NCBI GenBank assembly: GCA_012513365.1
Contig: JAAZCI010000064.1
Span: 1-51,347 of the forward strand
Reading direction: 5' to 3'
Length of the DNA stretch: 51,347 bases
Source: Lysobacteraceae bacterium
GTDB taxonomy: Bacteria; Pseudomonadota; Gammaproteobacteria; Cardiobacteriales; Wohlfahrtiimonadaceae
Part shown: positions 1 to 8,926 of the stretch, piece by piece
Layout of the letters: each line of letters opens with the position of its first letter
How positions within the stretch are numbered: position 1 is the first letter of the stretch
Made by a program: the position numbers and the translations under genes
Notes under the pieces: model-generated
Databases searched by the model: none
What the model was told of the DNA's origin: nothing
The model's input: the letters and a program-made list of their open reading frames with translations, nothing else

Positions 1-1
1 C

Positions 2-889
2 GTTGGGATCGAGCTTCAATACAGTAAACGTAAGCATGACTGGGACGATACCGGTAACTATATCGCCGACGGATATAGTGCGATGCTCAAACTCGGTTAT
101 CCATTAACGGAATACACTTCCCTTAGCGGAGGGATTGGTTATGAGCGTTTAAGCTTAAGCACAACGCCTGAATCGCCGTGGGAAATTACCGAGATGTTAA
201 GCGGCACGAAATGTGAACACGCCTCAAACGGCACCTGTATCGATGGCACGCCACGTTATAAAGATCGCCGTAATCTCTATCGTTTCCGCTTTGGAATCGA
301 CCGTGACACCCGTGACCGTACCGTCTTTGCAACCTCAGGGACTTACAACTATGCGGGCATCAACGGAACGCTTCCCGGATCGAAAGATAAATTTTACAAA
401 TTAATGTATAGCCATAAGAGCTATTTCACCCCATTTACCGATGACGATAACTTCGTATTAGCGCTAAGCGCCGACGTTGCTGCCGGTTATGGATATGGTG
501 GAACCGATGGCCTTCCATTTTATGAAAACTTCTACGCCGGGGGGATTGGCTCGGTACGTGGATTTAGAAGCAGCTCGCTTGGTCCTCGCTTTTCAAATAA
601 TGACTCGCGCGGGGGTGCAATGCGCATCAATGGAACCGCTGAGTTAGTGATGAAAGTGCCCGGTCTAGAAGATAATAACAATCTTCGCTGGAGTGCTTTT
701 ATTGACGCGGGACAGGTCTTTAATAAACCGGGCGATTATGATCTTGGCGATCTTCGCTATTCCGCAGGGTTGAGCCTTTCATGGTTATCGCCATTAGGGC
801 CACTTAACTTTGCTTACTCAACGCCGCTAAACGATAAAGAGCGTGACAAGAAACAGCGCTTCCAATTCACCATTGGATTCCCATTCTAA
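2..889 (+). CDS. bamA: BamA, outer membrane protein assembly factor (C-terminal part)
   Basis: This is the beta-barrel end of the Omp85 protein that folds and inserts outer membrane proteins. The reading frame is open from position 2, so the POTRA domains and the first barrel strands lie before the window. The visible part contains the Omp85 loop-6 signature VRGF (in GGIGSVRGF) and many alternating aromatic/polar strands. It ends in Phe (TIGFPF), the usual C-terminal signal of outer membrane barrels. A Cys pair (KCEHASNGTC, near base 215) lies in a predicted surface loop, as in the E. coli protein. The next genes, skp and lpxD, are the classical neighbours, which strengthens the call. No start or promoter is visible here. 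Confidence 0.96.
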   Translation, partial: VGIELQYSKRKHDWDDTGNYIADGYSAMLKLGYPLTEYTSLSGGIGYERLSLSTTPESPWEITEMLSGTKCEHASNGTCIDGTPRYKDRRNLYRFRFGIDRDTRDRTVFATSGTYNYAGINGTLPGSKDKFYKLMYSHKSYFTPFTDDDNFVLALSADVAAGYGYGGTDGLPFYENFYAGGIGSVRGFRSSSLGPRFSNNDSRGGAMRINGTAELVMKVPGLEDNNNLRWSAFIDAGQVFNKPGDYDLGDLRYSAGLSLSWLSPLGPLNFAYSTPLNDKERDKKQRFQFTIGFPF

Positions 890-923
890 TCAAGGCGTTT
901 ATCATTTGGCACAAGGAGAGGGT

Positions 924-1607
924 ATGAACCGTTTGCATCGATTGACAGTTGTCACGATCACATTGCTATTTAGCCTATTTCTCGGGAGCCATGCGCTCGC
1001 GGAAGAGGCGGTGATGAGTGATCAAGGTGAGGCGGTACCCTCTTTAAATGATGCGGATAATGCTCAGAAAAGCGATAAGGCGGAAAAACCTGAGCCGACG
1101 AAAACACTTCCGAAGCGAAATAGTGCTACAAAAGATCCGCTAGGATCGGAACAAAATGGCATTGTCAAAGTCGGTGTTGTGGATACACATCTCCTGCTTG
1201 AGCGTTACGCACAGATTAAAAACGTCAACGATATTTTAGATAAAGAGCTCTTCCCGCTCTATGAATCGCTCCGCAAAAAAGAGAGTGAATTACTGCGTTT
1301 GCGGGAAGAACTCCGCTTTGACCGCGAAGAGAATGAACAGCGCAATCTTGAGCGCTCCATCACCAATCTCCAGCGTGAGCTTGAGCGGATGAGTGAAGAT
1401 TTCCGTCAGGAAGCGAACCTTCGTAAAAATGAAGAGCTCTACAAAATTCAGAAAACCATTAACAACGCCATTCTCGATTATGCCAATCGTAATAACTACG
1501 ATTTGATCATTGAGTATGGCTTAATCTATTCAAAAGAGGAGCTCAATATTACCGGGCAAATCTTGGAAGAATTGATCAACAAAGAAGAAACGAATGAAAC
1601 TAAGTGA
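924..1607 (+). CDS. skp: Skp/OmpH-family periplasmic chaperone
   Basis: Periplasmic chaperone that holds unfolded outer membrane proteins on their way to the Bam complex. The start chosen is ATG 924, which has AAGGAGAG just upstream. An earlier in-frame start at 843 would lie inside bamA. Residues 1-28 form a signal peptide with a likely cleavage after ALA. The Skp core begins at about residue 70 ([14 protein letters not shown]) and continues as a long charged coiled coil. Between them lies an unusually long acidic/basic low-complexity linker of about 40 residues, so the protein has 227 residues against about 160 in E. coli. The 3' end overlaps lpxD by 14 bases, indicating translational coupling within the bamA-lpx operon. 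Confidence 0.9.
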   Translation: MNRLHRLTVVTITLLFSLFLGSHALAEEAVMSDQGEAVPSLNDADNAQKSDKAEKPEPTKTLPKRNSATKDPLGSEQNGIVKVGVVDTHLLLERYAQIKNVNDILDKELFPLYESLRKKESELLRLREELRFDREENEQRNLERSITNLQRELERMSEDFRQEANLRKNEELYKIQKTINNAILDYANRNNYDLIIEYGLIYSKEELNITGQILEELINKEETNETK

Positions 1608-2628
1608 AATTTTCCAGCACCTTATTGATTCCGGTTTAGACGCGACATTAGTAGGGGAGGCTGACATCGAAATTAACGGTCTTTCGACCCTTCAACACGG
1701 CAAAAAAGGCACCATCTCCTTTTTAAATAATCCGCGCTATCGCAAGTTTTTAGAAGAGAGTGATGCAAGCGCTATTTTAGTCAATGAACGCAATGCCGAC
1801 GCGGTATCTGGAAGCGCCATTGTGTGCGATGAAACGCACGAAGCGTGGGCTCATATTGCCGAGCTTTTCGATCATGATTATCAATCTTTTAAAGAGACCC
1901 ACGGAACGGCGGTGATCCATGAAACGGCGAAGGTCGATCCTACGGCGGTGATTGGCGCGTATGCGGTGATCGGGGCAAATACGACTATCGGCGCAGGCAC
2001 CTATATCGATTCTCATTGCGTGGTTGAGCAAGATGTCACCATCGGAAAGGATTGTTATCTATTTTCCCATGCGGTCGTTCGTTACGGCTGTGTGTTAGGG
2101 GATCGTGTGGTACTTCACCCTCATGCGGTAATCGGCGCAGAAGGTTTTGGCTTTGCACACACTCGTAAAGGTTATATCAAAGTGGCTCAAATTGGGCGCG
2201 TGGTACTTCATGATGATGTCGATATCGGATCAGGCACCTCCGTTGACCGCGGCGCGATTGAAGACACCGTCATTGGTAAAGGTTCAAAACTCGATAACCA
2301 TGTTCAGATTGGACATAACTGCGTGATCGGCGAGCATACCGTTGTGGCGGGTTATACCGGTATTGCAGGATCAACAACGATTGGTAATAACGCAATTATC
2401 GCCGGTGGTGTAGGCATTAATGGTCATATCAATATTGAAGATGGCGTGATTGTCACCGGTGGAACAAAAGTATCGCATTCGCTCAAAAAAGGGCACTCCT
2501 ACTCATCGCCTGCGCCGATTATGGAAACGCGCGATTGGCTGGTGAACTCGGCGCGCATTAAGCGTCTTGGAGACCTATTTGATCGAGTGAAAGAATTAGA
2601 AAAACAATTGAAAGAGAAAGAGAAGTAA
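1594..2628 (+). CDS. lpxD: LpxD, UDP-3-O-(3-hydroxyacyl)glucosamine N-acyltransferase
   Basis: Third step of lipid A synthesis in the cytoplasm: it transfers a 3-hydroxyacyl chain from acyl carrier protein to UDP-3-O-acylglucosamine. The product has 344 residues, close to the usual length. It has an N-terminal uridine-binding domain (about residues 1-105), then a long left-handed beta helix of hexapeptide repeats (VIGAY, TIGAG, VIGAE types), then a C-terminal helix ([14 protein letters not shown]). The expected catalytic His lies in the segment [11 protein letters not shown]. The gene starts inside the end of skp and is followed 4 bases later by fabZ, so it is part of a tight lipid A operon. 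Confidence 0.96.
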   Translation: MKLSEIFQHLIDSGLDATLVGEADIEINGLSTLQHGKKGTISFLNNPRYRKFLEESDASAILVNERNADAVSGSAIVCDETHEAWAHIAELFDHDYQSFKETHGTAVIHETAKVDPTAVIGAYAVIGANTTIGAGTYIDSHCVVEQDVTIGKDCYLFSHAVVRYGCVLGDRVVLHPHAVIGAEGFGFAHTRKGYIKVAQIGRVVLHDDVDIGSGTSVDRGAIEDTVIGKGSKLDNHVQIGHNCVIGEHTVVAGYTGIAGSTTIGNNAIIAGGVGINGHINIEDGVIVTGGTKVSHSLKKGHSYSSPAPIMETRDWLVNSARIKRLGDLFDRVKELEKQLKEKEK

Positions 2629-2632
2629 ATAA

Positions 2633-3100
2633 ATGGCTACAAACGACAATAAAGTGATTGATATTAACGAAATCATGAAGTTTCTTCCTCATCGTTATCC
2701 GTTTTTAATGATCGACCGCGTGATCGATTATGAACCGATGGGTGAGTTACACGCAATTAAAAATGTAACGTATAACGAGCCATTTTTCCAAGGGCACTTC
2801 CCAGTTAAACCGATTATGCCAGGCGTGTTAATCCTAGAAGCACTTGCGCAAGCAACGGGCATTTTAGGTTTTAAATCGATGGAAGATCCGGATGCGACCG
2901 ATGACACCATCTACTATTTCGTCGGCATTGATAAGGCGCGCTTCCGCCGTCCTGTTGAGCCGGGCGATCAATTAGATCTTCGCGTTAAATTTATCAAAGC
3001 AAAACGCGGAATTTGGGCCTTTGAAGGCAAAGCGTATGTCGATGGACAAGTGGTTTGCCAGGCAGAAATCATGTGTACACGACGTGAGGCGTTTGATTAA
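2633..3100 (+). CDS. fabZ: FabZ, 3-hydroxyacyl-ACP dehydratase
   Basis: Hot-dog-fold dehydratase of fatty acid elongation; it converts 3-hydroxyacyl-ACP to trans-2-enoyl-ACP in the cytoplasm. Family motifs are clear: [11 protein letters not shown] near the start, GHFP with the catalytic His55, and [11 protein letters not shown] with the catalytic Glu69. The length of 155 residues is typical. It lies between lpxD and lpxA. This is the standard arrangement, in which FabZ and LpxA/LpxD compete for the same 3-hydroxyacyl-ACP pool. The stop codon is separated from the lpxA start by a single base. Confidence 0.97.
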   Translation: MATNDNKVIDINEIMKFLPHRYPFLMIDRVIDYEPMGELHAIKNVTYNEPFFQGHFPVKPIMPGVLILEALAQATGILGFKSMEDPDATDDTIYYFVGIDKARFRRPVEPGDQLDLRVKFIKAKRGIWAFEGKAYVDGQVVCQAEIMCTRREAFD

Positions 3101-3101
3101 T

Positions 3102-3890
3102 ATGACACAAGGAAACATTCATCCCACCGCGATTATCGACGAAACGGCTGAACTCCACGAGAGCGTCATTGTTGGGCCTTACTGCATTGTTGGGCCAAAT
3201 GTGAAAATTGGCGCGCGTACCGAGCTCAAAGCCCACGTTGTAATCCAAGGACCGACGACAATTGGGGAAGACAATGTCTTTTTCCAATTCTCTTCCATTG
3301 GTGATGTGCCACAGGATAAAAAATATAAAGAGGGCGATCAGGTCTTCTTAGAGATTGGCGATCGCAACACGATTCGTGAATATGTGAGCATTAGCCGAGG
3401 AACGGTTCAAGACCAAGGGTATACTAAACTTGGCGATGATAACTGGATCATGGCAACTTGCCACATTGCCCACGACTGCATCGTTGGATCACGCACTATT
3501 TTCGCAAATGGTGCTTCGCTTGCCGGTCACGCGGTAATTGAAGACGATGTGATTTTAGGCGGATATACCATGGTGTATCAGCGTTGTCGCGTGGGTCAAG
3601 GGGCGATTACTGGCTTCTCATCAGGAATTCATCGAGATGTACCGCCTTTAATTACAGCGGCTGGATATCGCGCAGCGCCTGCAGGCATTAACGCCGAAGG
3701 AATGCGTCGTCGCGGTTTTTCAAGTGCTGCGATTCGTGCGACGAAAAATGCCTATCGCGCCCTTTATCGTAAAGATTTAAGTTTGGACGATGCCATTGTT
3801 GAGATCGAAGCGATTGCCAAAGAGCATCCCCATTTAGATCATTTCATTGAGTTTTTACGTGCAGAGAGTGATCGTGGAATCGTCCGCTAA
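3102..3890 (+). CDS. lpxA: LpxA, UDP-N-acetylglucosamine O-acyltransferase
   Basis: First acyltransferase of lipid A synthesis. The start ATG 3102 directly follows the fabZ stop and gives 262 residues, the same length as E. coli LpxA. An in-frame start at 3021 would lie inside fabZ and is not needed. Hexapeptide repeats begin at about residue 7 (IHPTAIID). The catalytic His of the family fits His124 in CHIAHDCIVG. The C-terminal helical region (residues from about 190) carries the expected conserved run starting AAGYRAAPAGIN. It is co-transcribed with fabZ and lpxB. Confidence 0.97.
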   Translation: MTQGNIHPTAIIDETAELHESVIVGPYCIVGPNVKIGARTELKAHVVIQGPTTIGEDNVFFQFSSIGDVPQDKKYKEGDQVFLEIGDRNTIREYVSISRGTVQDQGYTKLGDDNWIMATCHIAHDCIVGSRTIFANGASLAGHAVIEDDVILGGYTMVYQRCRVGQGAITGFSSGIHRDVPPLITAAGYRAAPAGINAEGMRRRGFSSAAIRATKNAYRALYRKDLSLDDAIVEIEAIAKEHPHLDHFIEFLRAESDRGIVR

Positions 3891-5055
3891 ATCCATTGCC
3901 ACTTCGGTGGCATCACCGCCTGTTTTTATGTTGGTCGCCGGAGAGTTATCCGGCGATCTTTTAGGTGCAGGATTAATTAAAGCGCTCAAAGCGGATTATC
4001 CCAATGCGAGCTTTTTTGGGATCGGCGGGCCACTCATGATCGATGAGGGTTTGCAAACGATCGAGCCCATTGAATCGCTCTCCATTATGGGCTTAGTGGA
4101 AGTGATTAAGCATCTCCCGAAGCTCCTTAACATTAAAAAACGCCTCATTGCGGAAGCGAAAGAGCGTAAACCTGCAGTTTTTATCGGGATCGATGCACCA
4201 GATTTTAATCTTAGGGTGTCAAAAACGCTAACAAAAGAGCGCATTACGAAAACGGTGCAATATGTCTCCCCTTCAATTTGGGTGTGGCGTGAAGGGCGTG
4301 CCAAAACGATTAAAAAATATATTGATCGAGTGCTCTGCCTCTTTCCTTTTGAAGTGGATCTCTATCAAAAATACCGCGTAGATGCGATCTGCGTGGGTCA
4401 TCGGTTAGGTGATGAAATTCCTCTTGATCCTGATCCTACGGCGGCAAAAAAAGCATTAAATCTTAAAACGGATAAGCCCTATTTAGCGGTGTTGCCGGGA
4501 AGTCGAATGGGTGAAATTACTCGACTTTTACCAACCTTTATTGAAAGCATTGGAGCGTTAGCTGAGAAACATTCCGAGCTTCATTTTGTGATTCCGGCGG
4601 CGAATGAACCTATCTATGCGGCGATTGAAGATGCGTTATCGAGTCTGCCAACGAGTACGCAATTAAAGGTATCGGTGCGTCATCGAGAGTCAAGGGAAGC
4701 GATGGAAGCCACCGATGCGGTGTTACTTGCGTCAGGAACGGCTTCGCTTGAAGCGATGCTGCTTAAAAAACCGATGGTAGTGGCCTATAAATTTAGTGGG
4801 TTTACTGCGTGGCTTGCGCCTAAAATCGTCAATATTCGCCTCTTTTCACTGCCCAATATTTTAGCTGGCCGAGAGATTGTGCCGGAGCTTTTCCAAGAGG
4901 CGGTGACGGTTGAAAAGATTGTTGAGCTTACCGAAAAAGCGCTCGACCCTTCGCAAAATAGCGCGCTAATTGAGACGTTTTACGCGCTTCATACTACGCT
5001 TCGTCTTAACTCAGATCAAAAAGCTGCGCAAGCGGTGAAGGAGCTTATTGAGTGA
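3874..5055 (+). CDS. lpxB: LpxB, lipid A disaccharide synthase
   Basis: Peripheral membrane glycosyltransferase (GT19) that joins UDP-2,3-diacylglucosamine and lipid X to form the lipid A disaccharide. Motifs include the N-terminal [24 protein letters not shown] in the middle, and LPGSRMGEI plus ASGTASLE in the nucleotide-binding C-terminal half. No ATG suits the N terminus: one at 3929 would start directly at the first beta strand. I chose GTG 3874, which gives 393 residues, about ten more than E. coli. TTG 3847 or GTG 3868 in the same frame are alternatives. The gene overlaps the end of lpxA by 17 bases and the rnhB start by 4 bases. Confidence 0.93.
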   Translation: MESSAKSIATSVASPPVFMLVAGELSGDLLGAGLIKALKADYPNASFFGIGGPLMIDEGLQTIEPIESLSIMGLVEVIKHLPKLLNIKKRLIAEAKERKPAVFIGIDAPDFNLRVSKTLTKERITKTVQYVSPSIWVWREGRAKTIKKYIDRVLCLFPFEVDLYQKYRVDAICVGHRLGDEIPLDPDPTAAKKALNLKTDKPYLAVLPGSRMGEITRLLPTFIESIGALAEKHSELHFVIPAANEPIYAAIEDALSSLPTSTQLKVSVRHRESREAMEATDAVLLASGTASLEAMLLKKPMVVAYKFSGFTAWLAPKIVNIRLFSLPNILAGREIVPELFQEAVTVEKIVELTEKALDPSQNSALIETFYALHTTLRLNSDQKAAQAVKELIE

Positions 5056-5660
5056 ATTTAGAAATCCCACTGTTTGATACAGAAATGTTCGCCGATTGGC
5101 GCATTGCCGGCGTTGATGAAGCAGGGCGTGGGCCGTTATGCGGCGATGTCTATGCGGCGGCGGTGATCTTAGATCCCGATAATCCCATTGAAGGATTGAT
5201 GGATTCTAAAAAACTTACTGAGAAGAAGCGGTTTGCCCTTCGTGAAGAGATTATGGAAAAAGCGCTCGCTTATTCCATTGCTAGTAGTTCGCTAGAAGAG
5301 ATTGAAACGCTCAATATTTTACAAGCCACGCTGCTTGCGATGCGCCGTGCGGTGGAAGGACTTGCCATTCAGCCCGATAAAGTGCTCGTCGATGGCAATC
5401 AAAATCCTAAGATTCCTCTACCAACGGAATGCGTGGTGAAAGGGGATTCGCTCCATGCGGAGATTAGTGCTGCGAGTATTTTAGCGAAAACCGAGCGTGA
5501 TTTAGCGATGATTACGCTTGATAAGATTTTGCCCGAATATGGCTTTGCAAAACATAAGGGTTACGGCACGAAAGCGCATATGGAAGCCTTAGAAAAATAT
5601 GGGGTAACGGAGTATCACCGCCGTGACTTTGCGCCGATTCGCAAACTTTTGGCGAAGTAG
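5052..5660 (+). CDS. rnhB: RNase HII
   Basis: Endonuclease that cuts the RNA strand of RNA-DNA hybrids and starts removal of misincorporated ribonucleotides. The signature [14 protein letters not shown] carries the catalytic Asp22 and Glu23, and DSKKL follows at about residue 51. VDGNQ near residue 113 supplies a further acidic residue. The length of 202 residues is normal. The start is GTG 5052, which overlaps the lpxB stop as GTGA, so translation is probably coupled. It closes the bamA-skp-lpx operon, as in many gammaproteobacteria. Confidence 0.95.
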   Translation: MNLEIPLFDTEMFADWRIAGVDEAGRGPLCGDVYAAAVILDPDNPIEGLMDSKKLTEKKRFALREEIMEKALAYSIASSSLEEIETLNILQATLLAMRRAVEGLAIQPDKVLVDGNQNPKIPLPTECVVKGDSLHAEISAASILAKTERDLAMITLDKILPEYGFAKHKGYGTKAHMEALEKYGVTEYHRRDFAPIRKLLAK

Positions 5661-5668
5661 GACTTTTT

Positions 5669-5702
5669 TGAGAAATCATAGTAAACTATTGTGTGATTCT
5701 CA
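5669..5702 (+). other. Small imperfect inverted repeat upstream of mlaD
   Basis: TGAGAAATCA at 5669-5678 can pair with TGATTCTCA at 5694-5702 with one bulged A. No T-run follows, so it does not look like a terminator. It could be a leader hairpin or an operator in the 69-base gap between rnhB and mlaD. The function is unknown. Confidence 0.3.
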
Positions 5703-5729
5703 CAGACGATATGAAGGGATAATAAGTTT

Positions 5730-6200
5730 ATGAAAAATCCACGTTGGTTAGATTTTGTGGTCGGTCTATTTGTGCTTGCCGGCATTTTGTCGTTTGCATG
5801 GCTTGGCCTTAATGCGAGCGATACCGGTAGCCGATTTAATAAAAAATACACCGTCTCGGTGAGTTTCGATAATGTGGGATCGCTCAAAATTAATGCGCCG
5901 GTGATGATCTCAGGCGTTCGGGTTGGCAAGGTGAAAAGCATTGCGCTCGATACGGAGATTTTTGAGGCGAAAGTGCTGCTCGATATCGATGCACAATATA
6001 AAATCCCCAATGATACCAGCGCGGTAATTTATACTGCAGGGCTTGTAGGCGAGCAATACGTGGCCCTTGATCCCGGTGGATCGTATGATGATCTGCAAGA
6101 TGGCGATCGCATTCGTCATTCGCAAGGGGCATTTGTGATGGAGCGTCTGGTAAATCAGCTTCTCACAAGCTTTACCTCCGGCGGGTCAGCGGCGGATTAA
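5730..6200 (+). CDS. mlaD: MlaD-like MCE-domain phospholipid transport protein
   Basis: Single-pass inner membrane protein with one periplasmic MCE domain. In known Mla systems MlaD forms the hexameric lipid channel on the MlaFE ABC transporter. There is an N-terminal transmembrane segment (about residues 8-28), preceded by KNPRWLD. The MCE domain follows at about residues 40-115, with the conserved stretches FDNVGSLKINAPV and GVRVGKV. The length of 156 residues is at the short end (E. coli 183). The odd point is context: no mlaF, mlaE, mlaC or mlaB is next to it, and it is followed 12 bases later by recO. The partners must be encoded elsewhere if the system is complete. Confidence 0.88.
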   Translation: MKNPRWLDFVVGLFVLAGILSFAWLGLNASDTGSRFNKKYTVSVSFDNVGSLKINAPVMISGVRVGKVKSIALDTEIFEAKVLLDIDAQYKIPNDTSAVIYTAGLVGEQYVALDPGGSYDDLQDGDRIRHSQGAFVMERLVNQLLTSFTSGGSAAD

Positions 6201-6212
6201 GATCGGATAAAT

Positions 6213-6932
6213 ATGGTCGATTCGATCATTATCACCCCCGGGTATATCATTCGTAAACAGCCCTATAAAGAACGCGGCTTTATGATTGATCTTCTAACGG
6301 AAAAGCTCGGGCGGGTGAAACTATTTTTACAACAGGGAAGAGCTCAAAAGCGCTACAGTGCGAACTTAGAGCTCTTTTCGCGTTCAGAGTGGACGTTAAA
6401 ACCGGGGCGTACCTTCTTTTTTGCCGATGCGATTGATCTTGAAGAGAGCATTCGTCTTGGCGGGAAATTGATCTGGTCGGGCTATTATCTCAATGAATTG
6501 CTGCTTCGTCTCTTCCCTGAATATCAGGAAGATGAGGGCTTATATGCGGCGTACGAGCTCGCGCTTAAAGCGCTTGATTCCAACTATCGGATTGAGCCGG
6601 CGTTGCGTTTTTTTGAGCGATTATTATTGATGCATCTTGGGATTTTTCCGGATCTGAGTTCTGATCATGAGGATCAGATGATTGAATCCCATCGCACCTA
6701 TTTTTTACGCCGTGATGAGGGCATTAGCCGATATCCTCGCCATGATGCGTTGCCACTTCCCGGTGGCTTTATTCAAAAAATTGAAGCCGATCTGCCCAAT
6801 TTTAATCTCAATACGGAAGAGGCACGAGCGTATAAAACGATGATGCGCTATCTCTATGAGCCACTGTTGCAAGGTCGGCCGCTTCAATCTCGGGTTTGGT
6901 TGCAAAAGCTCTATTATCCGCATAAGTCATAA
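6213..6932 (+). CDS. recO: RecO, DNA repair protein
   Basis: Recombination mediator that works with RecR to load RecA on SSB-coated single strands and to anneal strands. The product has 239 residues, close to the E. coli length. The N-terminal OB-fold begins with IIITPGYIIRKQPYKERGFM and the rest is helical, with the segment NELLLRLFPEYQ at about residue 90, as in RecO proteins. No zinc-finger cysteines are visible, which is usual for gammaproteobacterial RecO. It is likely transcribed with mlaD (12-base gap). The inverted repeat downstream at 7004-7040 is shared with the convergent potI gene. Confidence 0.9.
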   Translation: MVDSIIITPGYIIRKQPYKERGFMIDLLTEKLGRVKLFLQQGRAQKRYSANLELFSRSEWTLKPGRTFFFADAIDLEESIRLGGKLIWSGYYLNELLLRLFPEYQEDEGLYAAYELALKALDSNYRIEPALRFFERLLLMHLGIFPDLSSDHEDQMIESHRTYFLRRDEGISRYPRHDALPLPGGFIQKIEADLPNFNLNTEEARAYKTMMRYLYEPLLQGRPLQSRVWLQKLYYPHKS

Positions 6933-7003
6933 GCGAGAGAGGAATCTCAGATGCCTCATTAGCTAATGGTCATCAGCGAAGTATCATCAGAAACGCATAC
7001 AAA

Positions 7004-7040
7004 AAAGCCACGGACCTGTATCATCGGTCAACGTGGCTTT
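7004..7040 (-). terminator. Rho-independent terminator of potGHI (convergent with recO)
   Basis: AAAGCCACG (7004-7012) pairs with CGTGGCTTT (7032-7040), and an inner GACC/GGTC extends the stem. Read leftward it is followed by six T residues, so it should end the potGHI transcript well. Read rightward after recO the T tract is weak. Confidence 0.8.
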
Positions 7041-7062
7041 GGTATTTTAGGGTTTTTGTGGA

Positions 7063-7881
7063 TTACTCTTTCTCGGCATTACGGCGATCGAGATAGCGAT
7101 TCTTCTCAATGCGGTGATTGATCATAGTCACCAAGAAAACGCCTGTGGCAATAATGCCGATCATAATGGTTGAAAGGGCGTTAATGTTGGGGCTTACCCC
7201 TAAACGTGCTTTCGAATAGATCCAGATCGGTAGCGTTGTCGCGCCAGGGCCGGTGGTGAAGGTGGCGATAATCAGATCATCGAGCGAGAGCGTAAAGGAG
7301 AGCAGCCACGCCGCTAATACGCCCGGTAGAATCATCGGCAACGTAATGTAGAAAAAGGTGCGCACCCCATCGGCGCCAAGATCCATCGCCGCCTCTTCAA
7401 TGTGGCGATCAAATCCGGTTAAGCGCGATTGCACGACGACAATCACATAACACATGGTAAAGGTGATGTGTGCGATCATCATGGTTAAAAAACCGGTATT
7501 AATATTGAGGGCCACAAAGGTGAGTCCCAGTGAGCTCCCCATAATAATTTCCGGCATGACCATCGGCGCATAGGCAATTCCTGAAAAGAGGGTTTTCCCG
7601 CGGAATCGGCGGAATTTAACCAGTGCAAATGCCGCCATGGTCCCTAAGATTACCGCAAAGGTGGAACTGAAAAAGCCCAATAGTAGACTCGTTTTCGCCG
7701 CCTCCCAAATGCCCGCCTGTTTAAAGAGATCGGGATACCATTTGGTGGAAAATCCGCCCCATACGGTGACCAGTTTCGATTCGTTGAAACTATACACGAT
7801 CACCAAAAAGATGGGAATATAGAGAAAGAGAAGGCCCCCGATTAAGGCGATCCAATTCATTACAGTCATTTTTTTCGTCAT
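7063..7881 (-). CDS. potI: PotI-like putrescine/polyamine ABC transporter permease
   Basis: Inner membrane permease subunit of a polyamine importer (MetI-like fold, six predicted membrane helices). The segment VIYSFNESKLVTVWGGFSTKWY and the EAAMDLGADGVRTFF loop, which contacts the ATPase, match PotI of the PotFGHI putrescine system better than PotC as I recall them. The FTTGPGATTLPIWIYS segment near the C terminus is also typical. The length is 272 residues. It is the last gene of the leftward potG-potH-potI unit, 9 bases after potH. Exact substrate (putrescine or spermidine) cannot be read from the sequence alone. Confidence 0.88.
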   Translation of the reverse strand: MTKKMTVMNWIALIGGLLFLYIPIFLVIVYSFNESKLVTVWGGFSTKWYPDLFKQAGIWEAAKTSLLLGFFSSTFAVILGTMAAFALVKFRRFRGKTLFSGIAYAPMVMPEIIMGSSLGLTFVALNINTGFLTMMIAHITFTMCYVIVVVQSRLTGFDRHIEEAAMDLGADGVRTFFYITLPMILPGVLAAWLLSFTLSLDDLIIATFTTGPGATTLPIWIYSKARLGVSPNINALSTIMIGIIATGVFLVTMINHRIEKNRYLDRRNAEKE

Positions 7882-7890
7882 GATGGCTCC

Positions 7891-8910
7891 TTAGGTAAAT
7901 TGCTTCTCTTGAACACGGTTAAAGATATAGATCGGGATAATCACCAGCAACAATAAAATCACTGAAATCGCCGATACAAGTGGTAAATCCATGCCTTTAA
8001 GATAGGTATCGTAGAGCACTTTACCAATCATGGTGACATTCGATCCGCCTAACAGATCGGGGATGACAAACTCACCAAGCGCGGGAATAAAGACTAAGAA
8101 CGACCCGGCTAAAACCCCTGGAAGCGAGAGTCTAAAGGTCATCGTCCAAAACGTTTTAATTGGCGGACACCCTAAATCTTGCGCCGCTTCAATGAGCGTT
8201 TCATCAATCTTATTGAGCGTTGCGTAGAGCGGTAAAATCATAAAGGGCAGATAGCCATAAATAATACCGATATAGACCGCAAGATCGGTGTGCAAAATGC
8301 CAAGATCCACAGGGTGCGCCGGATCGATCAGGCCTAAAAATCCGCCGACCGCATTAATCACATTATTTAAGATGCCAGAGGGCGATAGAATCGTGACCCA
8401 CGCATAAATTCGGATTAAAAATGAGGTCCAAAAGGGTAGGATAATGAGCATCACTAAAAATAGGTGCCACTGTTTAGGCGCGCGCGCCATTGCTAGGGCG
8501 ATCGGATAGCCAATTAAGAGCGTAAAAAAGGTGGCAAAAAAAGCCACTTTCACACTGTTTAAATAGGCGTTCACATAGATCGAATCCTCCCAAATATCCA
8601 TATAGTTTTGGAAGTTCACCGTGATCTGTAAAATCCCCGTTTCCACCCATTCCAACAGATTGGTAAAGGGGGGAGATGCGATCTCCGCTTCGGTAAAACT
8701 GATGCGTAAAATGATTAAAAATGGAATTAAAAAGAAGAGGGTTAACCAAATAAAAGGAACCCCAATCACCAGTTTACGGCTACTAAAAAGGCTCACAATA
8801 AAGCGATAGGGCCAGAAGCGTAAACATTTGCGATGCGTAAAATTAAGGCGGGAGATCAACTCCGCAGCGGCTCCCGTTAAGAAGCCGATCTCGTGTTTGT
8901 GGTGTGCCAT
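7891..8910 (-). CDS. potH: PotH-like putrescine/polyamine ABC transporter permease
   Basis: Second permease of the polyamine importer, pairing with the product of the following gene. A cytoplasmic N-terminal extension of about 45 residues precedes the first membrane helix (VIGVPFIWLTLFFLIPF), as in PotH. The LILPFWTSFLIRIYAW segment and the EAAQDLGCPP coupling loop are characteristic of PotB/PotH. The product has 339 residues, longer than PotB (about 285), which favours PotH. The gene lies 16 bases downstream of potG in transcription order. Confidence 0.88.
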   Translation of the reverse strand: MAHHKHEIGFLTGAAAELISRLNFTHRKCLRFWPYRFIVSLFSSRKLVIGVPFIWLTLFFLIPFLIILRISFTEAEIASPPFTNLLEWVETGILQITVNFQNYMDIWEDSIYVNAYLNSVKVAFFATFFTLLIGYPIALAMARAPKQWHLFLVMLIILPFWTSFLIRIYAWVTILSPSGILNNVINAVGGFLGLIDPAHPVDLGILHTDLAVYIGIIYGYLPFMILPLYATLNKIDETLIEAAQDLGCPPIKTFWTMTFRLSLPGVLAGSFLVFIPALGEFVIPDLLGGSNVTMIGKVLYDTYLKGMDLPLVSAISVILLLLVIIPIYIFNRVQEKQFT

Positions 8911-8926
8911 TCTCTTCCCCTTGAAA

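Noticed and set aside
843-923. Longer Skp start at 843
   Set aside because: It lies inside bamA, has no ribosome site, and would bury the obvious signal peptide starting at 924.
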